Both the position numbers and the translations under genes were made by a program. A DNA stretch of 64,000 nt from Pseudomonas sp. SDI (GTDB lineage Bacteria; Pseudomonadota; Gammaproteobacteria; Pseudomonadales; Pseudomonadaceae), in NCBI RefSeq assembly GCF_003105155.1, contig NZ_QETK01000019.1, positions 1 to 64,000 on the forward strand, in the 5' to 3' direction. A model generated the notes under the pieces. The model saw nothing but the letters and a program-made list of their open reading frames with translations. It was not told the DNA's origin and searched no databases. Shown here one piece after another: positions 1 through 8,130 of the stretch (the stretch's first letter is position 1; every line of letters starts with the position of its first letter).

Positions 1-47
1 CCGCTCCCACAGTTGCAGCTCTGTGGGAGCGGGCTCGTCCCGCGATA
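1..47. repeat. REP-like palindrome at the left edge
   Basis: An inverted repeat of a CTCCCACAG-type arm and its complement is followed by GCGGGCTCGTCCCGCGA, the typical Pseudomonas REP layout. It lies just after the stop codon of the minus-strand response regulator, where REP elements commonly sit as 3' stabilisers. The left end may be cut by the window. Confidence 0.6.
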
Positions 48-55
48 GGGCCCGA

Positions 56-964
56 TCAGGCGCCCGGGATGAAGTGCTTCTGCGCCGTCCCGCGGGCAAT
101 CAGCCGCGACAGGTAATCGAGCTTCTGCGCATCCTGGTCGACAAAGCGGAAGGTCAGTTGCAGCCAATCGCTGTCCGGCTTCGGCTCCAGCGCCGCGACC
201 GCGTGCAGGTAGCCGTTGAGCCGCGCCACCTCGGCGTTCTCGCCCTGCTCCAGGTCGAGCACCGCGCCCTCCAGCACCTGCGGCAGCGCTTCGCTGCGGC
301 GCACCACCAGCAACGCTTCCTTCAGGCTCAGCGCCTTGATCACGCACGGCTGGGTACCGCTCGACAGGCGTAACTGGCCCTGACCACGCCCGGTCGGGGC
401 CGCTGGCTTGGCTGCACCCGGTTGCGGGGCATTGATCAACGGCTTGGCCGCGGCCACTGGCGCGGATGCCGGCGCCGTCGGCTTGGCCGCCTCGGCCTTG
501 CCACCAGTCAACGCAGCCAGCGAATCATTGGCGAACGCCGAGTTCTGCCGCACCGGCCCACCGGCCATCAAGGCATCCAGCTTGCCGACCTTGGCCAGCG
601 CTTTCTTCACCTTGGTCAGCAACTGCTCGTTGGTGAACGGCTTGCCAACGAAGTCGGAAACCCCGGCCTGAATCGCCTGGACCACGTTCTCTTTGTCGCC
701 CCGGCTGGTCACCATGATGAACGGCACGCTCTTCATGGTTTCGTGCTGACGGCACCAGGTCAGCAGCTCAAGCCCGGACATCTCCGGCATCTCCCAGTCG
801 CACAGCACCAGGTCGAAACGCTCACGCTCCATCAAGGCCTGGGCCTTGCGGCCGTTTACCGCGTCTTCGATGACCACACCGGGGAAATTGTTGCGCAGAC
901 ACTTCTTCACCAGGTCACGGATGAACGGCGCGTCATCCACAACCAGCACACTGACTTTACTCAT
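56..964 (-). CDS. Response regulator with receiver domain and C-terminal PilZ-like domain
   Basis: A 302-residue protein. Residues 1-120 form a CheY-type receiver: the acidic pair is in VLVVDD and the phospho-acceptor is Asp56 in LCDWEMP, with the conserved Lys in VGKPFT. An Ala/Pro-rich linker (about 150-205) leads to a C-terminal domain of about 100 residues that looks PilZ-like, with no DNA-binding helix-turn-helix. ATG at 964 was chosen over an upstream in-frame start because the receiver core begins there. It follows phoU on the same strand but a strong terminator separates them, so it probably has its own promoter. An orphan regulator at this place is typical of Pseudomonas. A role in c-di-GMP or surface signalling is inference. 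Confidence 0.85.
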   Translation of the reverse strand: MSKVSVLVVDDAPFIRDLVKKCLRNNFPGVVIEDAVNGRKAQALMERERFDLVLCDWEMPEMSGLELLTWCRQHETMKSVPFIMVTSRGDKENVVQAIQAGVSDFVGKPFTNEQLLTKVKKALAKVGKLDALMAGGPVRQNSAFANDSLAALTGGKAEAAKPTAPASAPVAAAKPLINAPQPGAAKPAAPTGRGQGQLRLSSGTQPCVIKALSLKEALLVVRRSEALPQVLEGAVLDLEQGENAEVARLNGYLHAVAALEPKPDSDWLQLTFRFVDQDAQKLDYLSRLIARGTAQKHFIPGA

Positions 965-997
965 CCCCACTCCTTCCAGTTCCCGGCTAAAACGAAA

Positions 998-1020
998 ACG
1001 CCCGGCCAAGGCCGGGCGTT
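998..1020 (-). terminator. Intrinsic terminator after phoU
   Basis: A perfect GC-rich stem (AACGCCCGGCC / GGCCGGGCGTT) is followed on the minus strand by a T-rich stretch. It sits between phoU and the response regulator and should end the pst-phoU transcript. Confidence 0.85.
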
Positions 1021-1036
1021 CATTCTCGGGGCAGAC

Positions 1037-1795
1037 TTATTTATCGTCAGATTTGCCCGAAACATTAGCCTTTTCGCCGCTACCCTCGACCTCTTCCTTC
1101 ATCCGTGCCAGCCCCAGGTGGCGTACGTCGGTCCCGCGCACCAGGTAAATCACCAGCTCGGAAATGTTCCGCGCGTGGTCGCCGATCCGCTCCAGCGAGC
1201 GCAGCGCCCAGATCACGCTCAACACCCGCGAGATAGAGCGCGGGTCTTCCATCATGTAGGTCACCAGCTCGCGCAGTGCGGTTTTGTACTCGCGATCGAT
1301 GGTCTTGTCGTACTGCGCCACCGACAGGGCCAGCTCGGCGTCGAAACGGGCAAACGCGTCCAGCGCATCGCGGACCATGTTGCGCACCTGGTCGCCGATG
1401 TGTCGCACTTCGACGTAACCGCGTGGCGACTCGCCCTCTTCGCACAGCTGGATGGCCCGACGGGCGATCTTGGTCGATTCGTCGCCGATGCGTTCGAGGT
1501 CGATTACCGACTTGGAGATGCTGATGATCAGCCGCAGGTCGGATGCCGCCGGCTGACGCCGGGCGAGGATGCGCACGCACTCCTCGTCGATGTTGCGTTC
1601 CATCTGGTTGATCTGCTCGTCGACTTCACGCACCTGCTGGGCCAGGCCCGAGTCGGCCTCGATCAGCGCGGTAACCGCGTCGTTGACCTGCTTCTCGACC
1701 AGCCCGCCCATGGCCAGGAGGTGGCTGCGCACTTCCTCGAGCTCGGCGTTGAACTGCTGGGAGATGTGATGGGTGAGGCTGTCTTTGTCGATCAT
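1037..1795 (-). CDS. phoU: Phosphate-specific transport accessory protein PhoU
   Basis: A cytoplasmic helical protein of 252 residues with two tandem PhoU three-helix repeats. It contains metal-cluster type motifs such as ERIGDESTKIA and ERIGDHARNISE at equivalent places in the two halves. PhoU links the PstSCAB transporter to the PhoR kinase and keeps the Pho regulon off when phosphate is plentiful. ATG at 1795 is preferred over a start nine codons upstream because homologues begin MI(D/N)K. It is the last gene of the pstC-A-B-phoU operon and is separated from pstB by an inverted repeat that could lower its expression relative to the transporter. Confidence 0.97.
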   Translation of the reverse strand: MIDKDSLTHHISQQFNAELEEVRSHLLAMGGLVEKQVNDAVTALIEADSGLAQQVREVDEQINQMERNIDEECVRILARRQPAASDLRLIISISKSVIDLERIGDESTKIARRAIQLCEEGESPRGYVEVRHIGDQVRNMVRDALDAFARFDAELALSVAQYDKTIDREYKTALRELVTYMMEDPRSISRVLSVIWALRSLERIGDHARNISELVIYLVRGTDVRHLGLARMKEEVEGSGEKANVSGKSDDK

Positions 1796-1818
1796 GCGTT
1801 CGCTCCGCGAGGCTGCGC

Positions 1819-1910
1819 TCAAGCTTCAAGCTATAAGCTGCAAGCTTCAAGTTATCCGTGTTGTTCCAGGCTCCGCCTTCTTGCCGCTTATAGCTTGCAG
1901 CTTGAAGCTG
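1819..1910. repeat. Inverted repeat of CAAGCT modules between pstB and phoU
   Basis: Two arms (about 1822-1845 and 1887-1909) are built from the short modules AGCTTCAAGCT, ATAAGCT and GCAAGCT. The last two modules are swapped in order between the arms. RNA from either strand could fold into a long hairpin. A similar element lies at 2777-2846, between pstA and pstB. Confidence 0.7.
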
Positions 1911-1925
1911 TCGCGCAACGCGCGA

Positions 1926-2759
1926 CTAGCCGTAGCGACCGGTAATGTAGTCTTCGGTCTGCTTCTTCGCCGGGTTGGTGAACAGGGTATCGGTATCACC
2001 GAATTCGACCAGCTTACCCATGTACATGAACGCGGTGTAATCCGACACCCGCGCGGCCTGCTGCATGTTGTGGGTGACGATGACGATGGTGTACTTGGAT
2101 TTCAGTTCGTAGATCAGCTCTTCGACTTTCAGCGTCGAGATCGGATCGAGTGCCGAGCACGGCTCGTCGAGCAGCAGCACTTCCGGCTCCACGGCGATGG
2201 TCCGGGCAATCACCAGACGCTGCTGCTGACCACCGGACAGGCCCAGTGCCGACTCGTGCAGGCGGTCCTTGACCTCGTCCCACAGCGCCGCGCCTTTCAA
2301 CGCCCACTCAACCGCTTCGTCGAGCACGCGCTTCTTGTTGATGCCCTGGATCCGCAGGCCATAGACCACGTTCTCGTAGATGGTCTTGGGGAACGGGTTG
2401 GGCTTCTGGAACACCATGCCGACGCGCCGACGCAGCTCGGCGACGTCCTCGCCCTTGCGGTAGATGTTGTTGCCGTAGAGGTTGATCGCACCCTCCACGC
2501 GGCAGCCGTCGACCAGGTCGTTCATGCGGTTGAAGGTCCGCAGCAGGGTCGACTTACCGCAGCCGGACGGGCCGATGAAGGCCGTCACGCGCTGTTTCGG
2601 AATGTTCATGCTGACGTCGAACAGGGCTTGCTTGTCGCCGTAGTAGAGGCTCAGGCCCGGTACTTCGATGGCCACGGTTTCTTCGGCCAGACGCAGGCTC
2701 TGTTTGTCGCGACCCAGGGCCGACATATCGATGCCGTGGGCGTGGGATTCATGCTGCAT
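1926..2759 (-). CDS. pstB: Phosphate ABC transporter ATP-binding protein PstB
   Basis: A 277-residue ABC ATPase energising phosphate import. The Walker A is GPSGCGKST, the Q-loop lies in MVFQKPNPF, the signature is LSGGQQQR, the Walker B is [13 protein letters not shown], and the switch His is in [10 protein letters not shown] at 2759 (MQHESHAHG) was chosen: an upstream in-frame start would put the repeat-element sequence into the protein. The N-terminal extension of about 30 residues before the ATPase core is usual in Pseudomonas. It works at the inner membrane with PstC and PstA. Confidence 0.97.
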   Translation of the reverse strand: MQHESHAHGIDMSALGRDKQSLRLAEETVAIEVPGLSLYYGDKQALFDVSMNIPKQRVTAFIGPSGCGKSTLLRTFNRMNDLVDGCRVEGAINLYGNNIYRKGEDVAELRRRVGMVFQKPNPFPKTIYENVVYGLRIQGINKKRVLDEAVEWALKGAALWDEVKDRLHESALGLSGGQQQRLVIARTIAVEPEVLLLDEPCSALDPISTLKVEELIYELKSKYTIVIVTHNMQQAARVSDYTAFMYMGKLVEFGDTDTLFTNPAKKQTEDYITGRYG

Positions 2760-2776
2760 GGTTAGACTCCTTTGTA

Positions 2777-2846
2777 GCCGCAAGCGGCAAGCTACAAGCT
2801 GCAAGTTGGGTAAGCGGCCGCTAGCTTGTAGCTTGCCGCTTGTGGC
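2777..2846. repeat. Long hairpin between pstA and pstB
   Basis: Arms 2777-2799 and 2824-2846 are complementary at 22 of 23 positions (core GCAAGCGGCAAGCTACAAGC) with a 24-base loop. It shares the CAAGCT-type vocabulary of the element at 1819-1910. There is no T-run, so it is more likely a processing or stabilising hairpin than a terminator. Confidence 0.75.
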
Positions 2847-2855
2847 TTAAGTTCT

Positions 2856-4526
2856 TTAACTGTCCAGCGCCTTGTACTTCTCGCGCAGGTGGTTTCGAAT
2901 CCATACCGCCGACAGGTTGAGCGTGGCGATCACCAGCACCAGCAGCAGCGCGGTGGCGTACACCAGCGGCCGCGCGGCCTCGACGTTCGGGCTCTGGAAG
3001 CCGACGTCGTAGATGTGGAAGCCCAGGTGCATGATCTTCTGGTCCAGGTGCAGGTACGGGTAGTTGCCGTCCACCGGCAGCGACGGCGCCAGTTTCACCA
3101 CACCCACCAGCATCAGCGGCGCCACTTCACCGGCGGCACGGGCCACGGCGAGGATCATGCCGGTCATCATGGCCGGGCTGGCCATCGGCAGGACGATCTT
3201 CCACAGCGTCTCGGCCTTGGTTGCACCCAGTGCCAGCGAGCCTTCGCGCACGGTCCGCGGGATCCGCGCCAGGCCTTCCTCGGTGGCGACGATCACCACC
3301 GGCACCGCCAGCAACGCCAGGGTCAGCGAGGCCCAGAGCAGGCCCGGGGTACCCAGGGTCGGCGCCGGCAGCGCTTCGGGGAAGAACAGCCGGTCGAGCG
3401 AGCCGCCCAGTACATAGACGAAGAAGCCCAGGCCGAATACCCCGTACACAATCGCCGGTACGCCGGCCAGGTTGTTCACCGCGATGCGGATCAACCGGGT
3501 CACCGGGCCCTGGCGGGCGTATTCACGCAGGTACACTGCCGCCAGCACGCCGAACGGGGTGACGATCACGGCCATGATCAGGGTCATCATCACGGTACCG
3601 AAGATCGCCGGGAAGATCCCGCCCTCGGTGTTCGCTTCACGCGGGTCGTCGCTGAGGAATTCCCAGACCTTGGCGAAGTACACGCCCATCTTGGTCATGA
3701 AGCCCATGCCGTTCGGCTGGTAGGCATGCACCACCTTGCTCAGGGCGATCTCGACTTCCCGACCGTTGCCGTCGCGGGCGACCAGGGCGTCACGGCCGAG
3801 GTCTTGATGCAGGCTACCGAGACGTTCCTCAATGGCCTTGTAGCGGTTGTTCAGCTCGGCACGCTCGGCATCCATGTCGGCCTGCGCGGCAGCATCGAGC
3901 TTGCCGTCCAGCTCCAGCTTGCGCGCATGCAGGCGCAGACGCTCAAGGCCGTAGTTGATCGCACCGATGTCTTTCTTCTCGAGCCTGGCCAGCTCGCCAA
4001 CCAGTTGATCGGCACGCTTGAGGCGCGCTTGCAGCTCGCCCCAGGCCGCCTGCCCTTCGGCGACGACCTTGCCGTTTTCCTTCACGCTGACCAGGTAGCC
4101 ATAGAAGTTGCCCCACTCGCGGCGCTCCAGGGCGATCAGCTCGGCCGGGGTCTGCTGGTCGGTCAGCCACTCGCCGACCACCCAGGTGAAGTCGCTGCCG
4201 TTCAGGTCGCGGTTACCAACCTTGATCAGCTCGCGGGTCATGAACTCCGGGCCTTCGTCCGGCACCGGCAGGCCGGCACCTTTCAAGCGCACGCGGGGTA
4301 CTTCTTCCTTTTGCACCAGTTCGCCGATGACGATGTGGCTGGGCTGGCCAGGCACGTTGTAGCTGGCTTGCAGCAGGTCGGCCGGCCAGAAGTGGCCGAG
4401 GCCGCGCACGGCGATCACTGCCAGCAGACCGATGGTCATGATGACGGCGATGGCCACGGCGCCGCCGCTCATCCAGACGCCGGGGGCGCCGCTCTTGAAC
4501 CAGCCTTTGAGGGAATCCTTTTTCAC
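2856..4526 (-). CDS. pstA: Phosphate ABC transporter permease PstA
   Basis: A 556-residue inner-membrane permease. One transmembrane segment (about residues 18-38) is followed by a large hydrophilic, helix-rich periplasmic insert (about 40-290). The BPD-transp-1 core follows, with the EAA loop around ATKAETLWKIVLPMASPAM. At about twice the length of E. coli PstA it belongs to the extended Pseudomonas form. The start is GTG at 4526 (MKKDSLKG). It lies 17 bases after pstC, in the same operon. It pairs with PstC to form the phosphate channel fed by PstS. Confidence 0.95.
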   Translation of the reverse strand: MKKDSLKGWFKSGAPGVWMSGGAVAIAVIMTIGLLAVIAVRGLGHFWPADLLQASYNVPGQPSHIVIGELVQKEEVPRVRLKGAGLPVPDEGPEFMTRELIKVGNRDLNGSDFTWVVGEWLTDQQTPAELIALERREWGNFYGYLVSVKENGKVVAEGQAAWGELQARLKRADQLVGELARLEKKDIGAINYGLERLRLHARKLELDGKLDAAAQADMDAERAELNNRYKAIEERLGSLHQDLGRDALVARDGNGREVEIALSKVVHAYQPNGMGFMTKMGVYFAKVWEFLSDDPREANTEGGIFPAIFGTVMMTLIMAVIVTPFGVLAAVYLREYARQGPVTRLIRIAVNNLAGVPAIVYGVFGLGFFVYVLGGSLDRLFFPEALPAPTLGTPGLLWASLTLALLAVPVVIVATEEGLARIPRTVREGSLALGATKAETLWKIVLPMASPAMMTGMILAVARAAGEVAPLMLVGVVKLAPSLPVDGNYPYLHLDQKIMHLGFHIYDVGFQSPNVEAARPLVYATALLLVLVIATLNLSAVWIRNHLREKYKALDS

Positions 4527-4543
4527 GGATCTCTACCTTTCTA

Positions 4544-6832
4544 TCAAAGCGACGAGTATTTCTTGCGCAGACGCTGGCGAATCAGCTCGGCCAAGGTGTT
4601 CATCACGAAGGTGAACATCAGCAGCACCAACGCGGCGAGGAACAGCACGCGGTAATGGCTGCCACCAACTTCCGACTCGGGCATTTCTACCGCGACGTTG
4701 GCAGCCAGGGTGCGCATGCCTTCGAACAGGTTCATTTCCATCACCGGGGTGTTACCGGTAGCCATCAGCACGATCATGGTTTCACCCACGGCGCGGCCCA
4801 TACCGATCATCAGCGCCGAGAAGATCCCCGGGCTGGCGGTCAGGATGACCACGCGGGTCAGGGTCTGCCATGGCGTTGCCCCGAGTGCCAGAGAGCCCAG
4901 GGTCAGGCTGCGCGGCACGCTGAACACGGCGTCTTCGGCGATCGAGTAGATGTTCGGGATCACCGCGAAGCCCATGGCGATACCGACCACCATGGCGTTG
5001 CGCTGGTCGTAGGTGATGCCCAGGTCGTTGGTGATCCACAGGCGCATGTCGCCGCCGAAGAACCAGGTTTCCAGGAACGGGCTCATGTACAGGGCGAACC
5101 AGCCAGTGAAGAGGATCACCGGAATCAGGATCGCGCTCTCCCAGCCATCCGGTACACGCAAGCGGATCGACTCTGGCAGGCGGCTCCAGAGGAAGCCCGA
5201 GACCAGGATGCCGATCGGCAGCATGACGAACAGGCTGAACACCCCCGGCAGGTGACCTTCCAGGTACGGCGCGAGGAACAGGCCGGCGAAGAAGCCGAGG
5301 ATCACCGTCGGCATCGCTTCCATCAATTCGATCACCGGCTTGACCTTGCGGCGCATGCCCGGGGCCATGAAGTAGGCGGTGTAGATGGCCGCGGCAATCG
5401 CCAGCGGCGCGGCCAGGATCATCGCGTAGAACGCGGCCTTGAGCGTACCGAAGGTCAGCGGCGACAGGCTCAGCTTGGGTTCGAAGTCGGTGTTCGAGGC
5501 GGTCGACTGCCAAACGTACTTGGGCTCGTCGTAGTTCTCGTACCAGACCTTGCTCCACAACGCGCTCCAGGACACTTCCGGGTGCGGGTTCTTCAGGCTC
5601 AGCGGCAGTAGTTGGTTACCTGCTTCGATGAACAGACGGTTGGCCCGTGGCGACAGGGCCAGGGTGCCCGCGCCTTCGGCGACCTGCTCCACCAGCAGGG
5701 TACGGTGCGCGGTGCTGTGGAACACCCCGAGCTTGCCGCTGGCGTCGAGGGCCACAAAGCCCTTGCGGCGCTCCTCGGCGTCGATCTGGACGATTGGCGC
5801 GGTGCCCATCTGGAAGTCGCGGATCCGCGACAGACGCTGCTCGCCATCCTTGTCGCGGGCCATGAACCATTGTGCCAGGCCACCTTTGGAGTCGCCGACG
5901 ATCAGCGAGATGCCGCCTACCAGCTGGCCGCTGGCGGTGACTTCGGCATTGCCGTCTTCAAGCAGCTTGTAGCGACCGTTGAGGCTCTTGTCGCGCAGGC
6001 TGAACACATCCGCCTGGGCCCGACCGTTGAGCACATACAACCACTGCTGGCGGGGGTCGATGTAGATCGCCTTGACCACCTCGGTCATCTGCGGCAGGTC
6101 GATACGGCTCTGCTCGCTGGTGACTTCGCCGGTCATCATGTTTTCTTCGCGGCTCAGTTGCACCACTTGCAGGTGGGCACCAGTGGAGCCAGCAACCACC
6201 AGGGTGTCGCCGTTGACGTTGAGGCTGACGTGCTCCAGCGCACGGCCTTCGTCGTCCAGGGTGAAGGCGTCCTGGCCATACGGATAGTCGATGGCCGGGC
6301 TGATGGTCTTCTTGTTGTCCGGGTAGGTGATCTTGTAGCTGTGGCTGAACACCAGCGCCTTACCGTTGGACAGGCCCAGTACCACCAGCGGGTTGCCCGG
6401 CTGATCGGCACCGATCGAGGCGACCTGGGTGCCAGCCGGCACCGGCAGCTCGACGCGCGCGAGCTCGGCACCCGTCTTGGTGTCGAAGAACAGCGCCTGG
6501 CCCTTGTCGGAAACGCGCATGCCGACCAGGTTCTGCTCTTCCAGGGCGATCATCAGCGGCTTGCCGGCGTCCTGTTGCAGCCAGGTCGGCTCCAGCGCCT
6601 TCTTGGTGGTCAGGGTAGCGCCCTGGAACAGCGGCACGACCACATAGGCCAGGTAGAAGAAGATCAAGGTGATCGCCGCCAGCACGGCCAGCCCGCCCAC
6701 CAGTACATACCAGCGGGTCAGGCGATCCTTGAGCGCACGCAGGCGACGCTTGCGTTGCAGTTCGGGCGTATTGAAATCAATCCGCACGGGGGGAGAATTT
6801 TGGGTCATGGTTGTGTTGGCCAGATCATTCAT
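4544..6832 (-). CDS. pstC: Phosphate ABC transporter permease PstC
   Basis: A 762-residue permease. One transmembrane helix (about residues 45-70) anchors a periplasmic domain of about 400 residues with repeated beta-strand patterns that suggest a propeller-like fold. The six-helix permease core follows (about 460-755), with the EAA loop near ATPWQTLTRVVILTASPG. This is more than double the E. coli PstC length and matches the enlarged Pseudomonas subtype. ATG at 6832 is preferred; a GTG two codons upstream is also possible. It is the first gene of pstCAB-phoU and has its own Pho box upstream, separate from pstS. Confidence 0.95.
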   Translation of the reverse strand: MNDLANTTMTQNSPPVRIDFNTPELQRKRRLRALKDRLTRWYVLVGGLAVLAAITLIFFYLAYVVVPLFQGATLTTKKALEPTWLQQDAGKPLMIALEEQNLVGMRVSDKGQALFFDTKTGAELARVELPVPAGTQVASIGADQPGNPLVVLGLSNGKALVFSHSYKITYPDNKKTISPAIDYPYGQDAFTLDDEGRALEHVSLNVNGDTLVVAGSTGAHLQVVQLSREENMMTGEVTSEQSRIDLPQMTEVVKAIYIDPRQQWLYVLNGRAQADVFSLRDKSLNGRYKLLEDGNAEVTASGQLVGGISLIVGDSKGGLAQWFMARDKDGEQRLSRIRDFQMGTAPIVQIDAEERRKGFVALDASGKLGVFHSTAHRTLLVEQVAEGAGTLALSPRANRLFIEAGNQLLPLSLKNPHPEVSWSALWSKVWYENYDEPKYVWQSTASNTDFEPKLSLSPLTFGTLKAAFYAMILAAPLAIAAAIYTAYFMAPGMRRKVKPVIELMEAMPTVILGFFAGLFLAPYLEGHLPGVFSLFVMLPIGILVSGFLWSRLPESIRLRVPDGWESAILIPVILFTGWFALYMSPFLETWFFGGDMRLWITNDLGITYDQRNAMVVGIAMGFAVIPNIYSIAEDAVFSVPRSLTLGSLALGATPWQTLTRVVILTASPGIFSALMIGMGRAVGETMIVLMATGNTPVMEMNLFEGMRTLAANVAVEMPESEVGGSHYRVLFLAALVLLMFTFVMNTLAELIRQRLRKKYSSL

Positions 6833-6854
6833 GCGCACACCCTAGCGGTCCCGT

Positions 6855-6872
6855 ATGACAAAAACATGACAA
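6855..6872 (-). promoter_or_regulatory. Pho box upstream of pstC
   Basis: On the minus strand two perfect TTGTCAT heptamers are separated by four bases (11-base period), matching the PhoB consensus CTGTCAT-N4-CTGTCAT. It lies about 23 bases upstream of the pstC start codon, so PhoB probably activates a promoter inside the pstS-pstC gap. Confidence 0.85.
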
Positions 6873-6883
6873 TGCAGTGACGC

Positions 6884-6918
6884 AAAAAAGCCCGCCGCTC
6901 AGGCATCCCTGGCAGCGG
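6884..6918 (-). terminator. Intrinsic terminator after pstS
   Basis: On the minus strand a CCGCT/AGCGG-based stem plus a GC-rich tail is followed by TTTTTT. It separates pstS from pstCAB-phoU, a common way to keep the binding protein in excess. Confidence 0.75.
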
Positions 6919-6971
6919 ACTCGCAATGAGTGGTGCGGCGTCGGTCGTCGACTGTACCGCACCGGTCCTAC

Positions 6972-7970
6972 TTAGTTCTTCGCAACGCCTTTGGTGTCGT
7001 TCAGACCCAGGTCAGCCAGGGTCTTGGCGGCCACTTTGGCTGGCAGCGGGATGTAACCGTCTTTCACCACAACTTGCTGGCCTGCTTGCGACAGCACCAG
7101 TTTGACGAACTCGGCTTCCAGCGGGGCCAGAGGCTTGTTCGGCGCCTTGTTGACGTAGACGTAGAGGAAACGCGACAGCGGGTAGGTACCGTTCAGGGCG
7201 TTGGTTTCGTTGTCTTCAACGAACTCGCCACCGTCTTTCTTGGCCAAGGCCACGGTTTTTACGCTGGCCGTCTTGTAGCCGATACCCGAGTAACCGATGC
7301 CGTTCAGCGAGCTGCTGATCGACTGCACGACCGAAGCCGAACCTGGTTGTTCGTTGACGTTAGGCTTGAAGTCGCCTTTGCACAGGGCTTCTTCCTTGAA
7401 GTAGCCGTAGGTGCCGGATACCGAGTTACGACCGAACAGCTGTACTGGCTTGTTGGCCAGATCGCCGGTCACACCCAGGTCGCCCCAGGTTTTCACATCG
7501 GCTTTGCCACCGCACAGGCGGGTAGAGGAGAAGATCGCATCGACCTGCGCCATGGTCAGCCCCTTGATCGGGTTGTCCTTGTGCACGAACACGGCCAGGG
7601 CGTCGACCGCTACCGGGATGGCGGTAGGCTTGTAGCCGTACTTCTGCTCGAAGGCCTGCAGCTCGACGTCCTTCATCTTGCGGCTCATCGGGCCCAGGTT
7701 GGCGGTGCCTTCAGTCAGCGCGGGTGGCGCGGTGGAGGAGCCGGCGGCCTGGATCTGGATGTTGACGTTCGGGTATTCCTTTTTGTAGGCCTCGGCCCAC
7801 AGGGTCATCAGGTTGGCCAGGGTATCGGAACCGACGCTGGAGAGGTTGCCCGACACGCCGGTGGTTTTGACGTAGGTCGGAATAGCAGGGTCGACAGCGG
7901 CAACCGCATTAGCGGTGGCAACGCCAGCAGCGGCGAAAGTCAGGGCCGCCATCAAACGCTTCAGTTTCAT
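6972..7970 (-). CDS. pstS: Periplasmic phosphate-binding protein PstS
   Basis: A 332-residue exported protein with a signal peptide ([16 protein letters not shown], likely cleaved after ANA, about residue 22). It captures orthophosphate in the periplasm for PstCAB. Binding-loop motifs include [10 protein letters not shown] near the mature N-terminus, [11 protein letters not shown], and [12 protein letters not shown]. Length and motifs fit the Pseudomonas PstS family, which also includes DING-type proteins. It is transcribed apart from pstC and preceded by a three-unit Pho box, so strong induction under phosphate limitation is expected. Confidence 0.95.
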   Translation of the reverse strand: MKLKRLMAALTFAAAGVATANAVAAVDPAIPTYVKTTGVSGNLSSVGSDTLANLMTLWAEAYKKEYPNVNIQIQAAGSSTAPPALTEGTANLGPMSRKMKDVELQAFEQKYGYKPTAIPVAVDALAVFVHKDNPIKGLTMAQVDAIFSSTRLCGGKADVKTWGDLGVTGDLANKPVQLFGRNSVSGTYGYFKEEALCKGDFKPNVNEQPGSASVVQSISSSLNGIGYSGIGYKTASVKTVALAKKDGGEFVEDNETNALNGTYPLSRFLYVYVNKAPNKPLAPLEAEFVKLVLSQAGQQVVVKDGYIPLPAKVAAKTLADLGLNDTKGVAKN

Positions 7971-8029
7971 GCCTTGCTCCTAGCAGGAATTGGGGTGAGA
8001 TGGATCGGGCCCAAGTATCTGCAGGCCGT

Positions 8030-8058
8030 ATGACCACTCTATGAAGCGAATGTGACAA
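8030..8058 (-). promoter_or_regulatory. Three-unit Pho box upstream of pstS
   Basis: On the minus strand TTGTCAC, GCTTCAT and TGGTCAT follow at exact 11-base intervals, the pattern bound by PhoB dimers. It lies about 60 bases before the pstS start codon. Confidence 0.8.
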
Positions 8059-8065
8059 TTAGATG

Positions 8066-8099
8066 AAAGGCCATCACCTCAAACGGGTGATGGCCTTTT
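8066..8099 (-). terminator. Terminator between the MHS transporter gene and pstS
   Basis: A perfect stem AAAGGCCATCACC / GGTGATGGCCTTT with A and T tracts at both ends, so it could act on either strand. It stops transcription from the transporter gene before the pstS promoter. Confidence 0.9.
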
Positions 8100-8130
8100 C
8101 AAAATGTTGCGAGGGCTGTGCTAGAGGGGT

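Noticed and set aside
422..1945. 507-codon plus-strand open frame
   Set aside because: Antisense to the response regulator and phoU; the translation is His/Arg/Gln-rich with no domain, a known artefact of GC-rich genes.
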